A stretch of DNA of 64,000 nt from Nemania diffusa. Taxonomy: Eukaryota; Ascomycota; Sordariomycetes; Xylariales; Xylariaceae. The stretch lies in NCBI GenBank assembly GCA_038501195.1, contig JBBPUQ010000003.1, positions 4,246,501-4,310,500 of the forward strand, in the 5' to 3' direction. Of the stretch, positions 1 through 9,590 are shown piece after piece. A program made the translations under genes and the position numbers. The first letter of the stretch is position 1, and every line of letters starts with the position of its first letter. The notes under the pieces were generated by a model. It did no database searches. It was not told the DNA's origin and worked only from the letters and a program-made list of their open reading frames with translations.

Positions 1-128
1 ACACATTCAATGATACCAATAACCACCAGAGGAAGTATTGGAATAGCCGCAGGAGCAAGCACCATAACAATGAGTCTAATAATTGCTGTAACAATGCTAA
101 CAGCTCGCAGCTTTCCGGGGCAAATACA
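1..128 (-). other. Edge segment, hydrophobic open frame after the GST stop
   Basis: Read on the minus strand, the frame of the neighbouring GST gene stays open past its TGA to the window edge. It encodes a strongly hydrophobic stretch, rich in Ile, Val, Leu and Ala, that resembles one or two membrane helices. No start codon or splice acceptor tells whether this is an exon of a further gene or chance. It could also be the end of a gene lying mostly outside the window. Confidence 0.2.
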
Positions 129-971
129 TCACTCGGGCGGATCTGGCCCCGGCCAAGAAAAGCGAATATTGCGATCGCGCAAACCAGACTCTATGATACT
201 AATACCACCAGATTTCAGAATCCATTCCACGCGATGGTCGCGGTACTCGCGCTTCGCCCCGCTACCCCTCCGGAACGGACTACCCGCAATAGCGGCCATC
301 ATCTTCGCCGTTTTCGCCGCGGCCGCGTATTCAGCAAAGGTATCCCGGACGCATGGCAGCTCGCTGATCCTCGCGTGCCACTGCTGCAGCGGGCTGCCGT
401 CAGCCGGGCCTAAGCCGTAACTGATGCTGCGGTTGAGGTACGGCGCAACGGCAACGTCCGCCCAGCCGAACGCCGCGCCGCTGAAGAACGGACCCGCGCC
501 GATCTGCGCCTCCAGCCACGCTAGGACCTCGCGCGTGTGAACCCCGGCCTGCGTCTTCAGCTTCTCCGCAACGCCCTCCGCTACCCCGCGCCCGTACCGG
601 GTCACCTCCGCATACCCCCAGTTCACCGCCTCATAGTGCGTGTCGCAGAGATCTTCAATCATGCGGGCGCGGGCCCGCGCTGCCGGGTCACTGCGGGGTG
701 GGAGCAATGGCGGCTCTGGAAATTTGTCCTCTAGGTACTCTAGGATGATGGTCGAGTCGAAGATGCGCGCTTCTCCGTCGATGAGTGCCGGGACTTCCTG
801 GCGGGGATGGACCGAGGCAGGGAAGTCTTTCATCTCTTGGTTCCCCGACCCCATGCCGGAGGGTATAGCGTGTTCGAAAGGGATGTTCTTCCATCGTAGC
901 GCGATTCGGACTTTCTGTGCATAGGATGAGATAGGATGGTCGTGGAGGAAGAGCTTGCTATCTAGCGCCAT
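129..971 (-). CDS. Glutathione S-transferase family protein
   Basis: A single-exon gene of 280 residues. The N-terminal half is a thioredoxin-like GST domain: an early LFLHDHPISSYAQKVRIAL segment with the catalytic-site Ser/Tyr region, the cis-proline context EVPALIDG near residue 70, and the glutathione-binding DSTIILEYLEDKFPE near residue 85. The rest is an all-helical GST C-terminal domain (ADVAVAPYLNRS), then a tail containing EYRDHRVEW and IRFSWP that I recall as shared by homologues of this subfamily. The start is the ATG at 971; the open frame extends further upstream but the GST fold begins here. The expected role is cytosolic glutathione conjugation or detoxification; the substrate is unknown. 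The gene is much richer in G+C than its flanks. Confidence 0.88.
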   Translation of the reverse strand: MALDSKLFLHDHPISSYAQKVRIALRWKNIPFEHAIPSGMGSGNQEMKDFPASVHPRQEVPALIDGEARIFDSTIILEYLEDKFPEPPLLPPRSDPAARARARMIEDLCDTHYEAVNWGYAEVTRYGRGVAEGVAEKLKTQAGVHTREVLAWLEAQIGAGPFFSGAAFGWADVAVAPYLNRSISYGLGPADGSPLQQWHARISELPCVRDTFAEYAAAAKTAKMMAAIAGSPFRRGSGAKREYRDHRVEWILKSGGISIIESGLRDRNIRFSWPGPDPPE

Positions 972-1838
972 TTCGATGTGATTGTTGGGGACTTCGGATA
1001 GCGTAATACAAGCTCGAAAATGTATTTTGAAAGAGAGAGGTGTATGCAAATGAAGTCCGCCACGGTGCCGAGTGGGCGCTTAAAGGGATATACAAAGACG
1101 TAACGCCACGCTTATAAATCACAATGGCGTAGCAACAGGGTGCCGAATCAGGACTTACAAGCTACTGATATATTAATTAACAGTAAAACCACCTCAGCGA
1201 CCGTTCATAAGCTCTTAGTACCGTCAAGATTTTGTTGTCAAGTCGTTATGCCCTTGAATCTTTCTCAAGCGGCCGCAATTGGATATTCTGAAGCGCGACA
1301 CTCAGCAGTTTCTTCCGCTTCAGGTTCGTCCTCAACTCAGCGTTCAGCCTTGAAATCTTCTCCCTGTTAGTAGATGTAGTCTTGGGGTTAATTACTAGCA
1401 ACGGATCAACCGACTCAGATCGGATCAGTTATCTAGATATGCTATTTGTAAGTATGAGTCATGGTCGGGCTCTTGAGTGTTCTATCAATTCCAAAGTCCT
1501 TGGCATAGAGCTCGCAGTTCTGCGCAACCCATTGATAGCTAGCCTTCAAGTTTATGTCGACCGCCATTCCTGTCCAATGGCCATTACGACAACCTTAAGT
1601 CGTTTATGTTCTCATGGCACAGCAAGATTTTAAGTAGAGAATTAGATAAAAGAAAATAGTGTAAGACTAAGTTGTTCTGATTAATAATGCATATCCCTTC
1701 CTTTCGACCTACTTCTTTGAAGTTGTACATACACTTATAGCACCGTGTAACTAACTTCGTTTATACCTAGTGCTTTGCAACACGGGGTTGCAAGTCTTAG
1801 TCTTCCAGTATCATCCTAGCTTCCAGTTCACACATTTA
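972..1838. other. Intergenic, possible decayed coding relic
   Basis: No intact gene is visible. On the minus strand between about 1640 and 1180 there is a broken reading with patches that look protein-like: VAQNCELYAKDFGID near 1540-1495, then in another frame SESVDPLLVINPK followed by KISRLNAELRTNLKRKK near 1415-1310. A basic coiled tail of this kind occurs at the C-terminus of some fungal DDE transposases, but I cannot assign a family. Just downstream, near 1170-1190, is an AT-rich TTAATTAACAG motif that recurs near 5103 and 5150. Confidence 0.25.
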
Positions 1839-2636
1839 TCATTTGGTATCCTCCTGAAGAACCCCATCAATAACTTCGTAAGCTTTCATACCATCACCAT
1901 GTTTCTTCCACACAATACCATGCCCTATAGGCTCATTAAATCTCAGCCTGTCATCCAAAGGGACTTCAGGCCACAACTCGTCATCTTCATGTCCAGGGAC
2001 CCCCTCGATCGGGTAGACACCAAGATTGCCACCATGGTTTCTTAAAGAATGCGCATAGCCAATGGCAGCTCTGGTAGTTCTCAAGGCGGATTCCTCTTCC
2101 GGGTCATCAGAGCCCACGGAAGCGTCAGCGAGAGCCGGTGCAGTGGCGATATATTTCGGCTGCCCCTCTTTACCCTTCTTTTCCTCAAAACCACCATATG
2201 GGTTCATGGTGGACAAGTCCACACCAGACTCGACTTTGCGCCCGATTTCCGTCATACCGCACATGTTCAACTGATAGAACTGAGAAATGTCTAGGTCCGA
2301 CTCGAGAGGAACAAGCCAGACATGGCCAAATTTGGGGCGATCCACCATTTCTTGCATGCGAATGTTCGCCTTTGCCATGGCCTCGCGGTCGAGCGTAATC
2401 ACGTAGCAGGTCTTCTGCACTGCATAGCCGCTGGGCCGGTTGAAGAGCCACTCTATACAGGCCTTGTCGTCAATGTGTTTAAAGTCGGCGGGGGCAAGGT
2501 CGGTGAGGTAGACGCCTTTTCCGTAGTGCGTGTGCTTCTTTCCCTCAATCACGGACGCTCTCATAGCCCGTTCTGCGAGGATGCCCTCGTAACCGGCCTT
2601 GTCGGTGTAGTGGTATAACCATCGCAGCTGCTCCAT
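1839..2636 (-). CDS. HYD1-signature ADP-ribosyltransferase-domain protein
   Basis: A single-exon gene of 265 residues. The first 60 residues carry the hallmarks of the Tox-ART-HYD1 family (HYD1-signature ADP-ribosyltransferase): LYHYTD at residues 7-12, GYEGILAER just after, and KGVYLTDLAP near residue 45. The family is best known as a toxin domain of bacterial polymorphic toxins, but free-standing copies occur in fungi, where the role is mostly unknown. The protein has no signal peptide or membrane segment, so it looks cytosolic. Residues from about 135 on are acidic and less conserved in appearance. The start ATG at 2636 is seven residues ahead of the HYTD motif, which fits the family. Activity and target are inference only. 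Confidence 0.72.
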   Translation of the reverse strand: MEQLRWLYHYTDKAGYEGILAERAMRASVIEGKKHTHYGKGVYLTDLAPADFKHIDDKACIEWLFNRPSGYAVQKTCYVITLDREAMAKANIRMQEMVDRPKFGHVWLVPLESDLDISQFYQLNMCGMTEIGRKVESGVDLSTMNPYGGFEEKKGKEGQPKYIATAPALADASVGSDDPEEESALRTTRAAIGYAHSLRNHGGNLGVYPIEGVPGHEDDELWPEVPLDDRLRFNEPIGHGIVWKKHGDGMKAYEVIDGVLQEDTK

Positions 2637-3045
2637 CCTCGGATTGTCGTAATGCGATTGTAAAGGCGAAAGGGCGCTTGGAACACGTGTTTAGGATCGA
2701 TTTTTCTAAGTCACGCAGCTGTAATAGTACCGCGAAGGTGAAGCGATTAAGATATAAGAGTTTAAGAAAGCCCGTATGAAATGAAGTGAGACCTTACATG
2801 ACTAGGCATTTATACATTTATTAGTATCGAGGGCCACCACTCGGGAACTCAAATCGCCTTGCTGCTGTAGTTCGCGGGCTATTGTAATCACATACTAATG
2901 TAGCTAATGAGAAATAGTAGAATCAGCTGAACTCCTTTTTTTAGATGTGCCAATAAAAAGACGGCTGTCACTAGCCCAGCTGAAAGACCCTACAAGCAGA
3001 GATCTAAATTCAAAAGAGACTCGGGAACACTGTCTAGATCTCTAG
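2637..3045. other. Intergenic, upstream of the ART-domain gene
   Basis: AT-rich sequence between the minus-strand ART-domain gene and the Helitron relic. It should include the promoter of the former. I see no gene, repeat or recognisable regulatory element. Confidence 0.5.
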
Positions 3046-3700
3046 ACGACAGGAAAATTGCCCTTTATGACATCTTCCCACAAATATTTCCGACACTTTT
3101 CCCGCGGGGAGGCTGCCCTAAGGCAGTAGCTGGCCCGGAATCCTCTCTACGTGGTCCTTTGGAGCCCACTCGCAACCACTCACTCAGTTACTAGGCCAAA
3201 TATGTACTGCAACGGCATGGCGGATCATTTACAACCCATCCGGTCTTTTTTCTCTTGATTTTCAACACCCTACTACTATGCAACGATGGAAACAAATGAT
3301 CGTGGTACTCTGCACCTACATGGACTCCTCTGGCTAGATGGGAACATACAATTATCGTCCCTTGTCCACGAGATGGCCCACCCCGACGAGAGAGAATACC
3401 CTGCCAATACAGTTTGTTACATAAACTCCGTCTTCCATGACTGTCTGGCGAAGAAACGGATAAAGAGACGTGACAAGACAGAAAGCTGATCCACCTAGTC
3501 AAAGAGATGATGAACAGCTGCGAGGCTCTTATATCAGTCTTCGAGAATGAGTCTAGCAATGTTGAATACTATTGCCGAGGTCATTCCCTCACCTGCACCT
3601 GCATTAAGTATTCACTAAAGGATCTTGCCTAGAAAGATGTAAGTTGACATAGCAAGACGACTTGCTAATCTAAGGTAGTCTGGAAGATTGTCGAAAGGAT
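3046..3700 (+). mobile_element. Decayed Helitron Rep (HUH endonuclease) region
   Basis: Three plus-strand segments, in alternating frames with several stops, read as the N-terminal part of a fungal Helitron Rep/helicase protein. Segment 1, 3051-3290, carries IFPTLFPRGGCP and later HPVFFLLIFN, both typical landmarks of the Helitron-like N domain. Segment 2, 3286-3489, carries RGTLHLHGLLWLDGN, whose HLH is the HUH metal-binding motif of the rolling-circle initiator. Segment 3, 3490-3690, carries the zinc-binding-like CRGHSLTCTCIKYS and then VWKIVERI. The two frame changes and in-frame stops show that it is dead. The second catalytic (Y2) region and the helicase domain were not found downstream, so it is also truncated. 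Confidence 0.72.
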
Positions 3701-3883
3701 CATTAAAGTAATGTTTCCTACAGTGTGCACGACCCCAAGGATGGCAAAGGCAAATACGACTGGATGATCCCGAAAGCCAAGTAATAAAGACCACGTTCTT
3801 CTAGGTAAGGGTCTACCAAGGGCAGGCAGTGGAATATCACCATTCCCACTACTATTCATGATCACTACTAGCAAACTCCGTAA

Positions 3884-4656
3884 GTGTTTATTGATCTCCT
3901 AGAATACCTAAATGAGCCTGTCGCAGAGCGCGCCTGGCTCCTCCTCGATATCAAGGTAAGCATCTCATTCACGACCTTGAATAGCGATAAGAGGACCCCA
4001 GTTGTTATAGTTGCTGATATTTCCCACATAGACAGACGACGACGCCGGTGAGCTGTTAACTGCTATAGCGGCAACAATAACCTCAGTACCAGCAACTAAG
4101 CGCCCATGGGCCGAGAGAATCATGCTTGGGCCCTGGCGTGTGAGTTTTTAGAGTTGAATGGTAATTATGCTATGAAATTAGTTATCTGATTGACTTGCAG
4201 GTAGATTGGTTCGTGAAATGTCTGAGGCTTCTCCCCGGTTTCCCGGTCACTTTGATTGCTTTTTCTCCCGACTATGCTTCGGCGATGCTGCCGGTCCCTA
4301 ATCTGAATTTCAACCTTTACAATTACTTCTTTGCCACTTCAAGAAGGTCTCGCTTTATAACACGCGCTCAATAGAAACACCGGCTTCTATTCTCATGGTC
4401 GGATAATTCAGACGAACAGATGTTCCGGAGCATACGTAACGAGGTTGACGGCGTGATTACTGATGATCCTTTACGGTTTGCGGAGCTATGCGCCCAGTGG
4501 GATGTGAAAGAGGTGAGAGAGCGCGCGAGCCAATCTACATTGAAGGGAACGATTTTGTGGGTTATCATCAATGTCTTGGTGATAGTAGGAGAGGTGGTAT
4601 CTTACTGCGTCGGAGGTTCATCTCGATCACGAGTATCGAAATCAATAGGAGTTTGA
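3884..4656 (+). pseudogene. Glycerophosphodiester phosphodiesterase, 5'-truncated with a stop
   Basis: Three exons with intact splice sites encode the C-terminal two-thirds of a GDPD (PF03009-type) enzyme, which hydrolyses glycerophosphodiesters to glycerol-3-phosphate and an alcohol. Exons are about 3884-3955 (LLEYLNEP, WLLLDIK), 4032-4139 (DDDAGELL, RPWAERIMLGPW) and 4201-4656 (LPGFPVTLIAFS, LFSWSDN, VDGVITDDP). The GVITDDP motif is the family signature near the end of the TIM barrel, and the C-terminus then carries a hydrophobic membrane-like segment. The N-terminal part with the catalytic HRG and E-x-D motifs is absent: upstream lies Helitron Rep sequence. In addition, a TAG at 4372-4374 interrupts the third exon where the family continues. 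Both lesions make it a pseudogene or captured gene fragment. Confidence 0.75.
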
Positions 4657-4740
4657 GTTCCGAGCTAAGGCTCTGTCCAAATTCAACTCGAGCTATTCGC
4701 GTAGGGAAGAACAGAGATCGTACCAAGTAGAATATGAAGT

Positions 4741-4815
4741 AATCTCACGACCTTTTCCAACCCTATGACCTTTTTCGACCCTACAACCTTCTTCAACCCT
4801 ATAACCTACGACTCT
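4741..4815 (+). repeat. Degenerate tandem repeat of about 17-18 bp
   Basis: About four imperfect units of the type CCCTATGACCTTTTTCGA follow one another, with small differences in the middle of each unit. They lie between the GDPD pseudogene and the hairpin at 4997. No coding sense is evident. Confidence 0.6.
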
Positions 4816-4996
4816 TCGACCTTACGATTTTCTCTACGAAGTGACTCAGGCGCTTTATAAGAAGCAATGGAATAGATCGAGAGCTCTAGCCCTAACTAAC
4901 GCACCTGGTTTATTTGGTTATTTAAATCAAATAACTGGCTCAAATCAAACAAAAGATCCAACCAAAAATGTCAAACAGGCTTTTTTTACGATCAAT

Positions 4997-5054
4997 CAAG
5001 GCAAAACAAGTCGAAGACGTTGTTTTGACTTGTTTTGCTTGTGTGGAGCGCTAG
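4997..5054 (+). repeat. Hairpin plus CTAG, candidate Helitron 3' end
   Basis: An inverted repeat has arms at 4997-5012 and 5027-5041 (core GCAAAACAAGTC / GACTTGTTTTGC, one bulged G) around a 14-base loop. CTAG follows at 5051-5054, nine bases after the right arm. Helitron 3' ends typically have a short hairpin about ten bases before a terminal CTRR, and this one lies on the same strand and downstream of the Rep relic. Against it, the next base is A rather than the usual T, and the stem is AT-rich. Confidence 0.4.
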
Positions 5055-5102
5055 ACTCGCAAATAACTGAGCTAGCTAAACCAAGAGCGAGCCGCGCTCA
5101 TA

Positions 5103-5137
5103 ATTAACAGTGACGGTGGGAAAACCACGCTGTTAAT
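5103..5137. repeat. Inverted repeat ATTAACAG...CTGTTAAT
   Basis: The outer 8-base arms at 5103-5110 and 5130-5137 are perfect complements, and an inner GTGG/CCAC pair at 5116-5119 and 5125-5128 extends the stem. The motif TATTAACAG occurs again just downstream, near 5148. A transposon footprint or a terminator-like hairpin are both possible; neither is established. Confidence 0.55.
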
Positions 5138-5329
5138 ATTCCTCTAGTATTAACAGTAATATATATAGCATGAACTATACGCAACACTTATTAATCATGC
5201 AAAGATTCCAACGCATTCTTGCGTTATGAGTTCGTGGCACCAAAAGGACTGTACTAATTATAATAAGCCAGGTGAGTTATCCCATTACTTTCCATCAAAA
5301 AAGACCCTTGACTAACTAGCTACTGTGTC

Positions 5330-6217
5330 TCAGAGCAACGCGACCGGAAGAGCGAGATCCGGGGACGTGCAATTCTGGAGATGGTACCCAGAAACCTCGC
5401 TCTCCGAGCACGTCAAGTTCAACCCCGTGCTCGCCACGCCCGTAAACGCGACCCTGCAATGTCCTTGTCAGCGTTGTCCCCAAGCCCACCAAGTTCTTTT
5501 CTTCGCCGCTAGCGGAATCCTGGGTGGGGCTAGGAGGGCGTGGGGAAACTCACAAGCGGCCCGCGTCGTCGTGGCAGAACCACGTCTGGTTGAGAGACAG
5601 GCTCCGCTCCGCTCGGCCGAAGGCGGCCCCCGTGGCGATGGTGAACCGGTGCTTCCCGTCCGTGTCCCGGCGATCCGCGCACGCCTGCCACGCCTGGCCC
5701 GCGTCGGTGCCGGTATCGGCATCGGCAGCCCCCTGATCCCCGGCTAGCGTAGCGCCGAGCGAGAGCGCGCACACGGTGCTCACGCCGTTGGCTGCGTTCG
5801 ACACGGCGAAGGACACGGACTCGAGGTGCTGGATGGGGTTCTCGTCCTGGGAAGGGAGCGCAGTCCAGTTCCCGTAGCTGATGAACGTGAGTTGGAAGGT
5901 GGTGTTCGAGGACTTCTCGGTTGCGGGCGTTAGTGGTTTCTCCACGGAGGTGAGATATCTTATCTAATGCGGGATGCTTGAGAGTATGGCTCAGACTTGC
6001 GGGCTACGTAATACCCTCCCTGGGCCTGCTAATAGTGACTGGAACAGGACTGGGTGATGCCGTGATGGTTGGTTGTACTCACTGCTGCGCTGCACTCTGT
6101 ATTCCCTGATGTCGTTGTTGGAAGGAGCGCAGCGTTAGTTATCGGGAAAGGATGGATAAGGGAAGAGGAGGATGAAATAGGAAGGAGGAAGAATAATATA
6201 GTAATGTATAGTCTCAT
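5330..6217 (-). CDS. Small secreted protein, six cysteines (effector-like)
   Basis: Three exons close into one frame of 222 residues: 6217-6083, 5963-5554 and 5453-5330, with GTGAGT donors at both introns (119 and 100 bp). The protein opens with a signal peptide (MRLYITILFFLLPISSSSS, then a polar region), so secretion is expected. The mature part contains six cysteines, an even number suited to disulphides: one in TECSAA, then in VCALSL, QACADRR, WFCHDD, LTCSES and QNCTSP. I recognise no enzymatic domain. The conserved-looking core is the stretch with GNWT, ENPIQHLESVSFAVSN and TDGKHRFTIATGAAFG. Exon 2 is very GC-rich. A host- or environment-directed extracellular role is inference from size, signal peptide and cysteine pattern. 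Confidence 0.78.
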
Positions 6218-9200
6218 TGTTGGATTTTGACGCTTTTCTCCTCGGTATCGAGATGATGTGCTTTTGGTTGATACGTGTCAGGTTATCAGGCCTTAAGTCG
6301 CAAAGGATTGGCCTACGTCACTCACAGATCCAGAACCTCTCCCACGCGGGCCGCATGCGTCTAGGCATTGTAGATGTACTGCAAAGTACGTAGTTAAATT
6401 CACGCTGCCCCTACATGCCGGTGAGTTCACCGGGATTTGTTGGTGGTTATCGGACGTGTGGTATAGGTCCAGGGCAATTTATCCAGGTTGCAGTAGTTGG
6501 GTAGTTAATATGTAACATTATCCACTCACAGACCATGATGTGACATTTAATCGAACTTGGCACATACGAGTGAGCCGTGGTTCAACCCAATCTACACAGA
6601 TACGGTTATATATTGCCCCTTAAACACATAACTTGGTTGGTTCCTGGCCCCCTGAGAATACCACTACGACAGTGAGCCAACCAAGTGAGCAACCCCCACG
6701 AAAGCCACTATAGCTGGTGATCATAGGAAGAATAATACATTCCTAAACAAGAAGTACATTGGGGGACCATGAGGTTTTATCTTCAATTCAATAAGGATAA
6801 TGTGAGATGCGTTTTATGTGTTACTAGAGTCCTTGCACTATTATTCGGTAATCTGAATTTGAGAAACATGTTTTAGAATATTAGGCCGACTACTACCTAC
6901 TGAAAAAGAACAAACTAGGCTTCTTAATAATAGTCTAGAAGACGATAATTTTATTGCACCATTGCAACTACTGCAGAGGGGTATTGGTAGGTACATAGTG
7001 AAGAGATTTTTCCAAGCTGCTACCATGCTTAGAACCGTGAGAGCAGCGAAAGCTTTGGCGTATGTAAGCCAGATTTAACCTGACTGCTCCCTAGGATAGA
7101 TAATGTTGTACTCCTATATTATATGTTATATAGCCGTCTTAGATATGAATTTCTATTTTATTGCCCTTTTAAGAGACTACGGAGGTTGAGAAATCACCAA
7201 TCGATTACTCCTACACCGTACATGAATGCTATGCCTTTGCTGTGACAAACCTGGTTCAAAACCTTCTACGCCAACCATTCTGATGGCCAAAGCACAGGGG
7301 CAACCTGCTGCGTGGTTGAGAGGGTGGCGAGGCGAATTTTTCATCCCGAGTCCAACATGAAGCCTAGGGTGCCGACGATTGAATTTCAAGCCGGGAATCT
7401 CACCCTTAGACTAGAATTTGATAAGCAGTAGTACATAGAAGTGTTGTACCGGATTACATCCTAGTAGCCGCGGGATATCGAGATATACCAATAATAATGA
7501 CCTCTTCGTTACGTATAGCAACTCTCGATGAAATCTAAAGCCGCGAGCCCCACGACTGGTATTACTGCCATATGAGGCTAATTCGAGGAAGTTTCCGGAA
7601 CATTGCCTTTCTCGAAAATCCACAGTCAGGCCACCTAGGTGCGAGTAGTCCCTCTAGATGCATATGTATAAGCGTTGAGGCGTTTGTTTGAGACAGCGTC
7701 GGTGATTCATTTGGCCATTAGAAGATATCTAGACCGAAGATGGAGAGGGGCGCAACTTATAAGAGGGGCGAGGTCGTAATCCTCTTTCGATATTTCCACT
7801 CTCGGGCGGCCAAAAAACGTCAGCACGGTCTTCTCCGCAAAGAGGTAGCATATGCACGTCGAAGACACCCGGAACATTCCTCTCGCTGTCGCTCGTTTAG
7901 GTGCCCAGCTAACCTACTTATTCTTTTGGGCATAGACGCAGCATAACGTTGTTTCGCTAAAGGCGGACTTAATGCCCGTAGTTTTCTAAGGAGTGGAACT
8001 AATGCGAGTTGGGTAATTCGTTTCCTATCAGACTCTATTTATGATCTTCAACGACGGTATATCCGTGCTTGCAATCCCGCAACGTCTAGCTATGTATGGG
8101 CTATTGACGCGAGGGTGCTTCTAAACTCGGAGAATTCTGATAGGAAGAGTTAGATAGGCTGTGTACGTTATACACGCCAGGACTATATGGGCAGAGCTAG
8201 GCCAAGGACAACGACTAGGTTATCTAGACTAGGTAGACTGGGCAAATGGGTTTTGATTAAGATAGATATTCCAAGATCCATGTTTACACTAGGGTAGATA
8301 GCCGCCCCCTCCCTTGATATTCCTTCGAGAACAACTCGCTGCACTGATCTACGTACATATGTAGTGTATATAGGTAGGTAGTACGTAGCCACACCACAAT
8401 TCCCGTACAAGGTGCATTGGGCTACGCGTGTACACTCGCTCCTTGGGCTACCGCGTGGCGCTAGGATGGGCTAGCTGGCAACCTGACTAATGCTGCACCC
8501 GTATGTTCCCTGCTCGATGTATTAGGAGGGATTCGAGGCTCGCTATCCGTACTAGGCTATTGTAGACTCGATGGTGAATTACACATGTTTTGGTAAGTCC
8601 TTAGCAAGTCGGGGCGTAAAGCGTAGACCACCACCTCCTCACCAGTGGCCAAGCCGGTGGTCAGGTGGTCACACGAGTGAGAAGTCACATGCCAAGTAAA
8701 ACGTAAGATGGAAAGACGAACCGCCCGGAGAGAGAGAAAGACCTAGGTATCTAGCGTGTGTAGACTACTGCGTCTAGAATTGTGCTAGAATCGTGTCGCG
8801 ACGCTAGGAGTACAGAATAGGTATGTATGTATGTAGGCATCGAAGCCCGCCCGAGCCGTCTAGGTTCCCCCCAGGTTAGAGCATGAGGAATCCGTCGTTT
8901 GGTGGTGGGGACTCTCTGCGGCACCGAAATGAGAAAACGAGCCTGCTTGGCAGGGTAGCTGAGCTGGAGCTGAAGACAGCCAGGCCAGGCAATGTATTTC
9001 ATTGCGCCATTTTGGCTTTCTCGAGATGTTGCACACACAGTCTTAGACACCGAGCCATCTGCTGAATTGGCACTGAGACATCTCTTAAGATGCCCCCATT
9101 CAATATTGTCAGACTCGGTGATACAATATGCCTCAGTCCGTATCTATTGCGTTATGCCATTCGTCTCTAGTGTCTGTATGGCATATGCGTAGGCATGCAG

Positions 9201-9506
9201 TCTCCCTTTTGCGACACCGGGCCATGTGGTACGCAGGGTTGATCAAACCTATGTAGATTTTATCGCATGACGAAGGAAAAGTCTCTGTCGCAACTAATAC
9301 GATGGGGGCGAAATTCGGTGTTGCCGACGAGTGGGAGATAAGATATCGCAGACTATCTGCACTAAGCTTGGTAGTTCAGTTACCTACTGGCCGCCTACTG
9401 CGTACATGCGCCCGCCTACTGGCACCTAGTCTGTTTCCACCAATGGGCATTCCACTATTTAGGAAAAAAGACATTTGCCCTTAGGGCGAGTCGTACAGTA
9501 GTAGTA

Positions 9507-9526
9507 CATACATAGATCTATGTATG
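9507..9526. repeat. Perfect 20-bp palindrome
   Basis: CATACATAGATCTATGTATG is its own reverse complement. It sits four bases before the tandem duplication at 9531. No known site is recognised. Confidence 0.85.
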
Positions 9527-9530
9527 CTTT

Positions 9531-9590
9531 CGGTATAAGCTATACGCTGTACATTATAGTCGGTATTGGCTATACGCTGTACATTATAGT
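9531..9590 (+). repeat. 30-bp tandem duplication
   Basis: Two adjacent 30-base copies beginning CGGTAT and ending ACATTATAGT differ at only two positions (AA in the first copy, TG in the second, at unit positions 7-8). The low divergence suggests a recent duplication. Confidence 0.9.

Noticed and set aside
3191..3559. Minus-strand open frame of 122 codons
   Set aside because: Antisense to the Helitron Rep motifs (HLHG region), which read convincingly on the plus strand.
5325..5747. Plus-strand open frame of 140 codons
   Set aside because: It is antisense to the GC-rich exons of the secreted-protein gene and has no motif; the minus-strand three-exon model closes exactly.
7177..7389. Minus-strand frame with GVEGFEPG, a string that often marks antisense tRNA T-arms
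   Set aside because: The corresponding plus-strand GGTTCAAAACC does not form a paired T-stem and no cloverleaf could be drawn; at best a decayed tRNA-like remnant.
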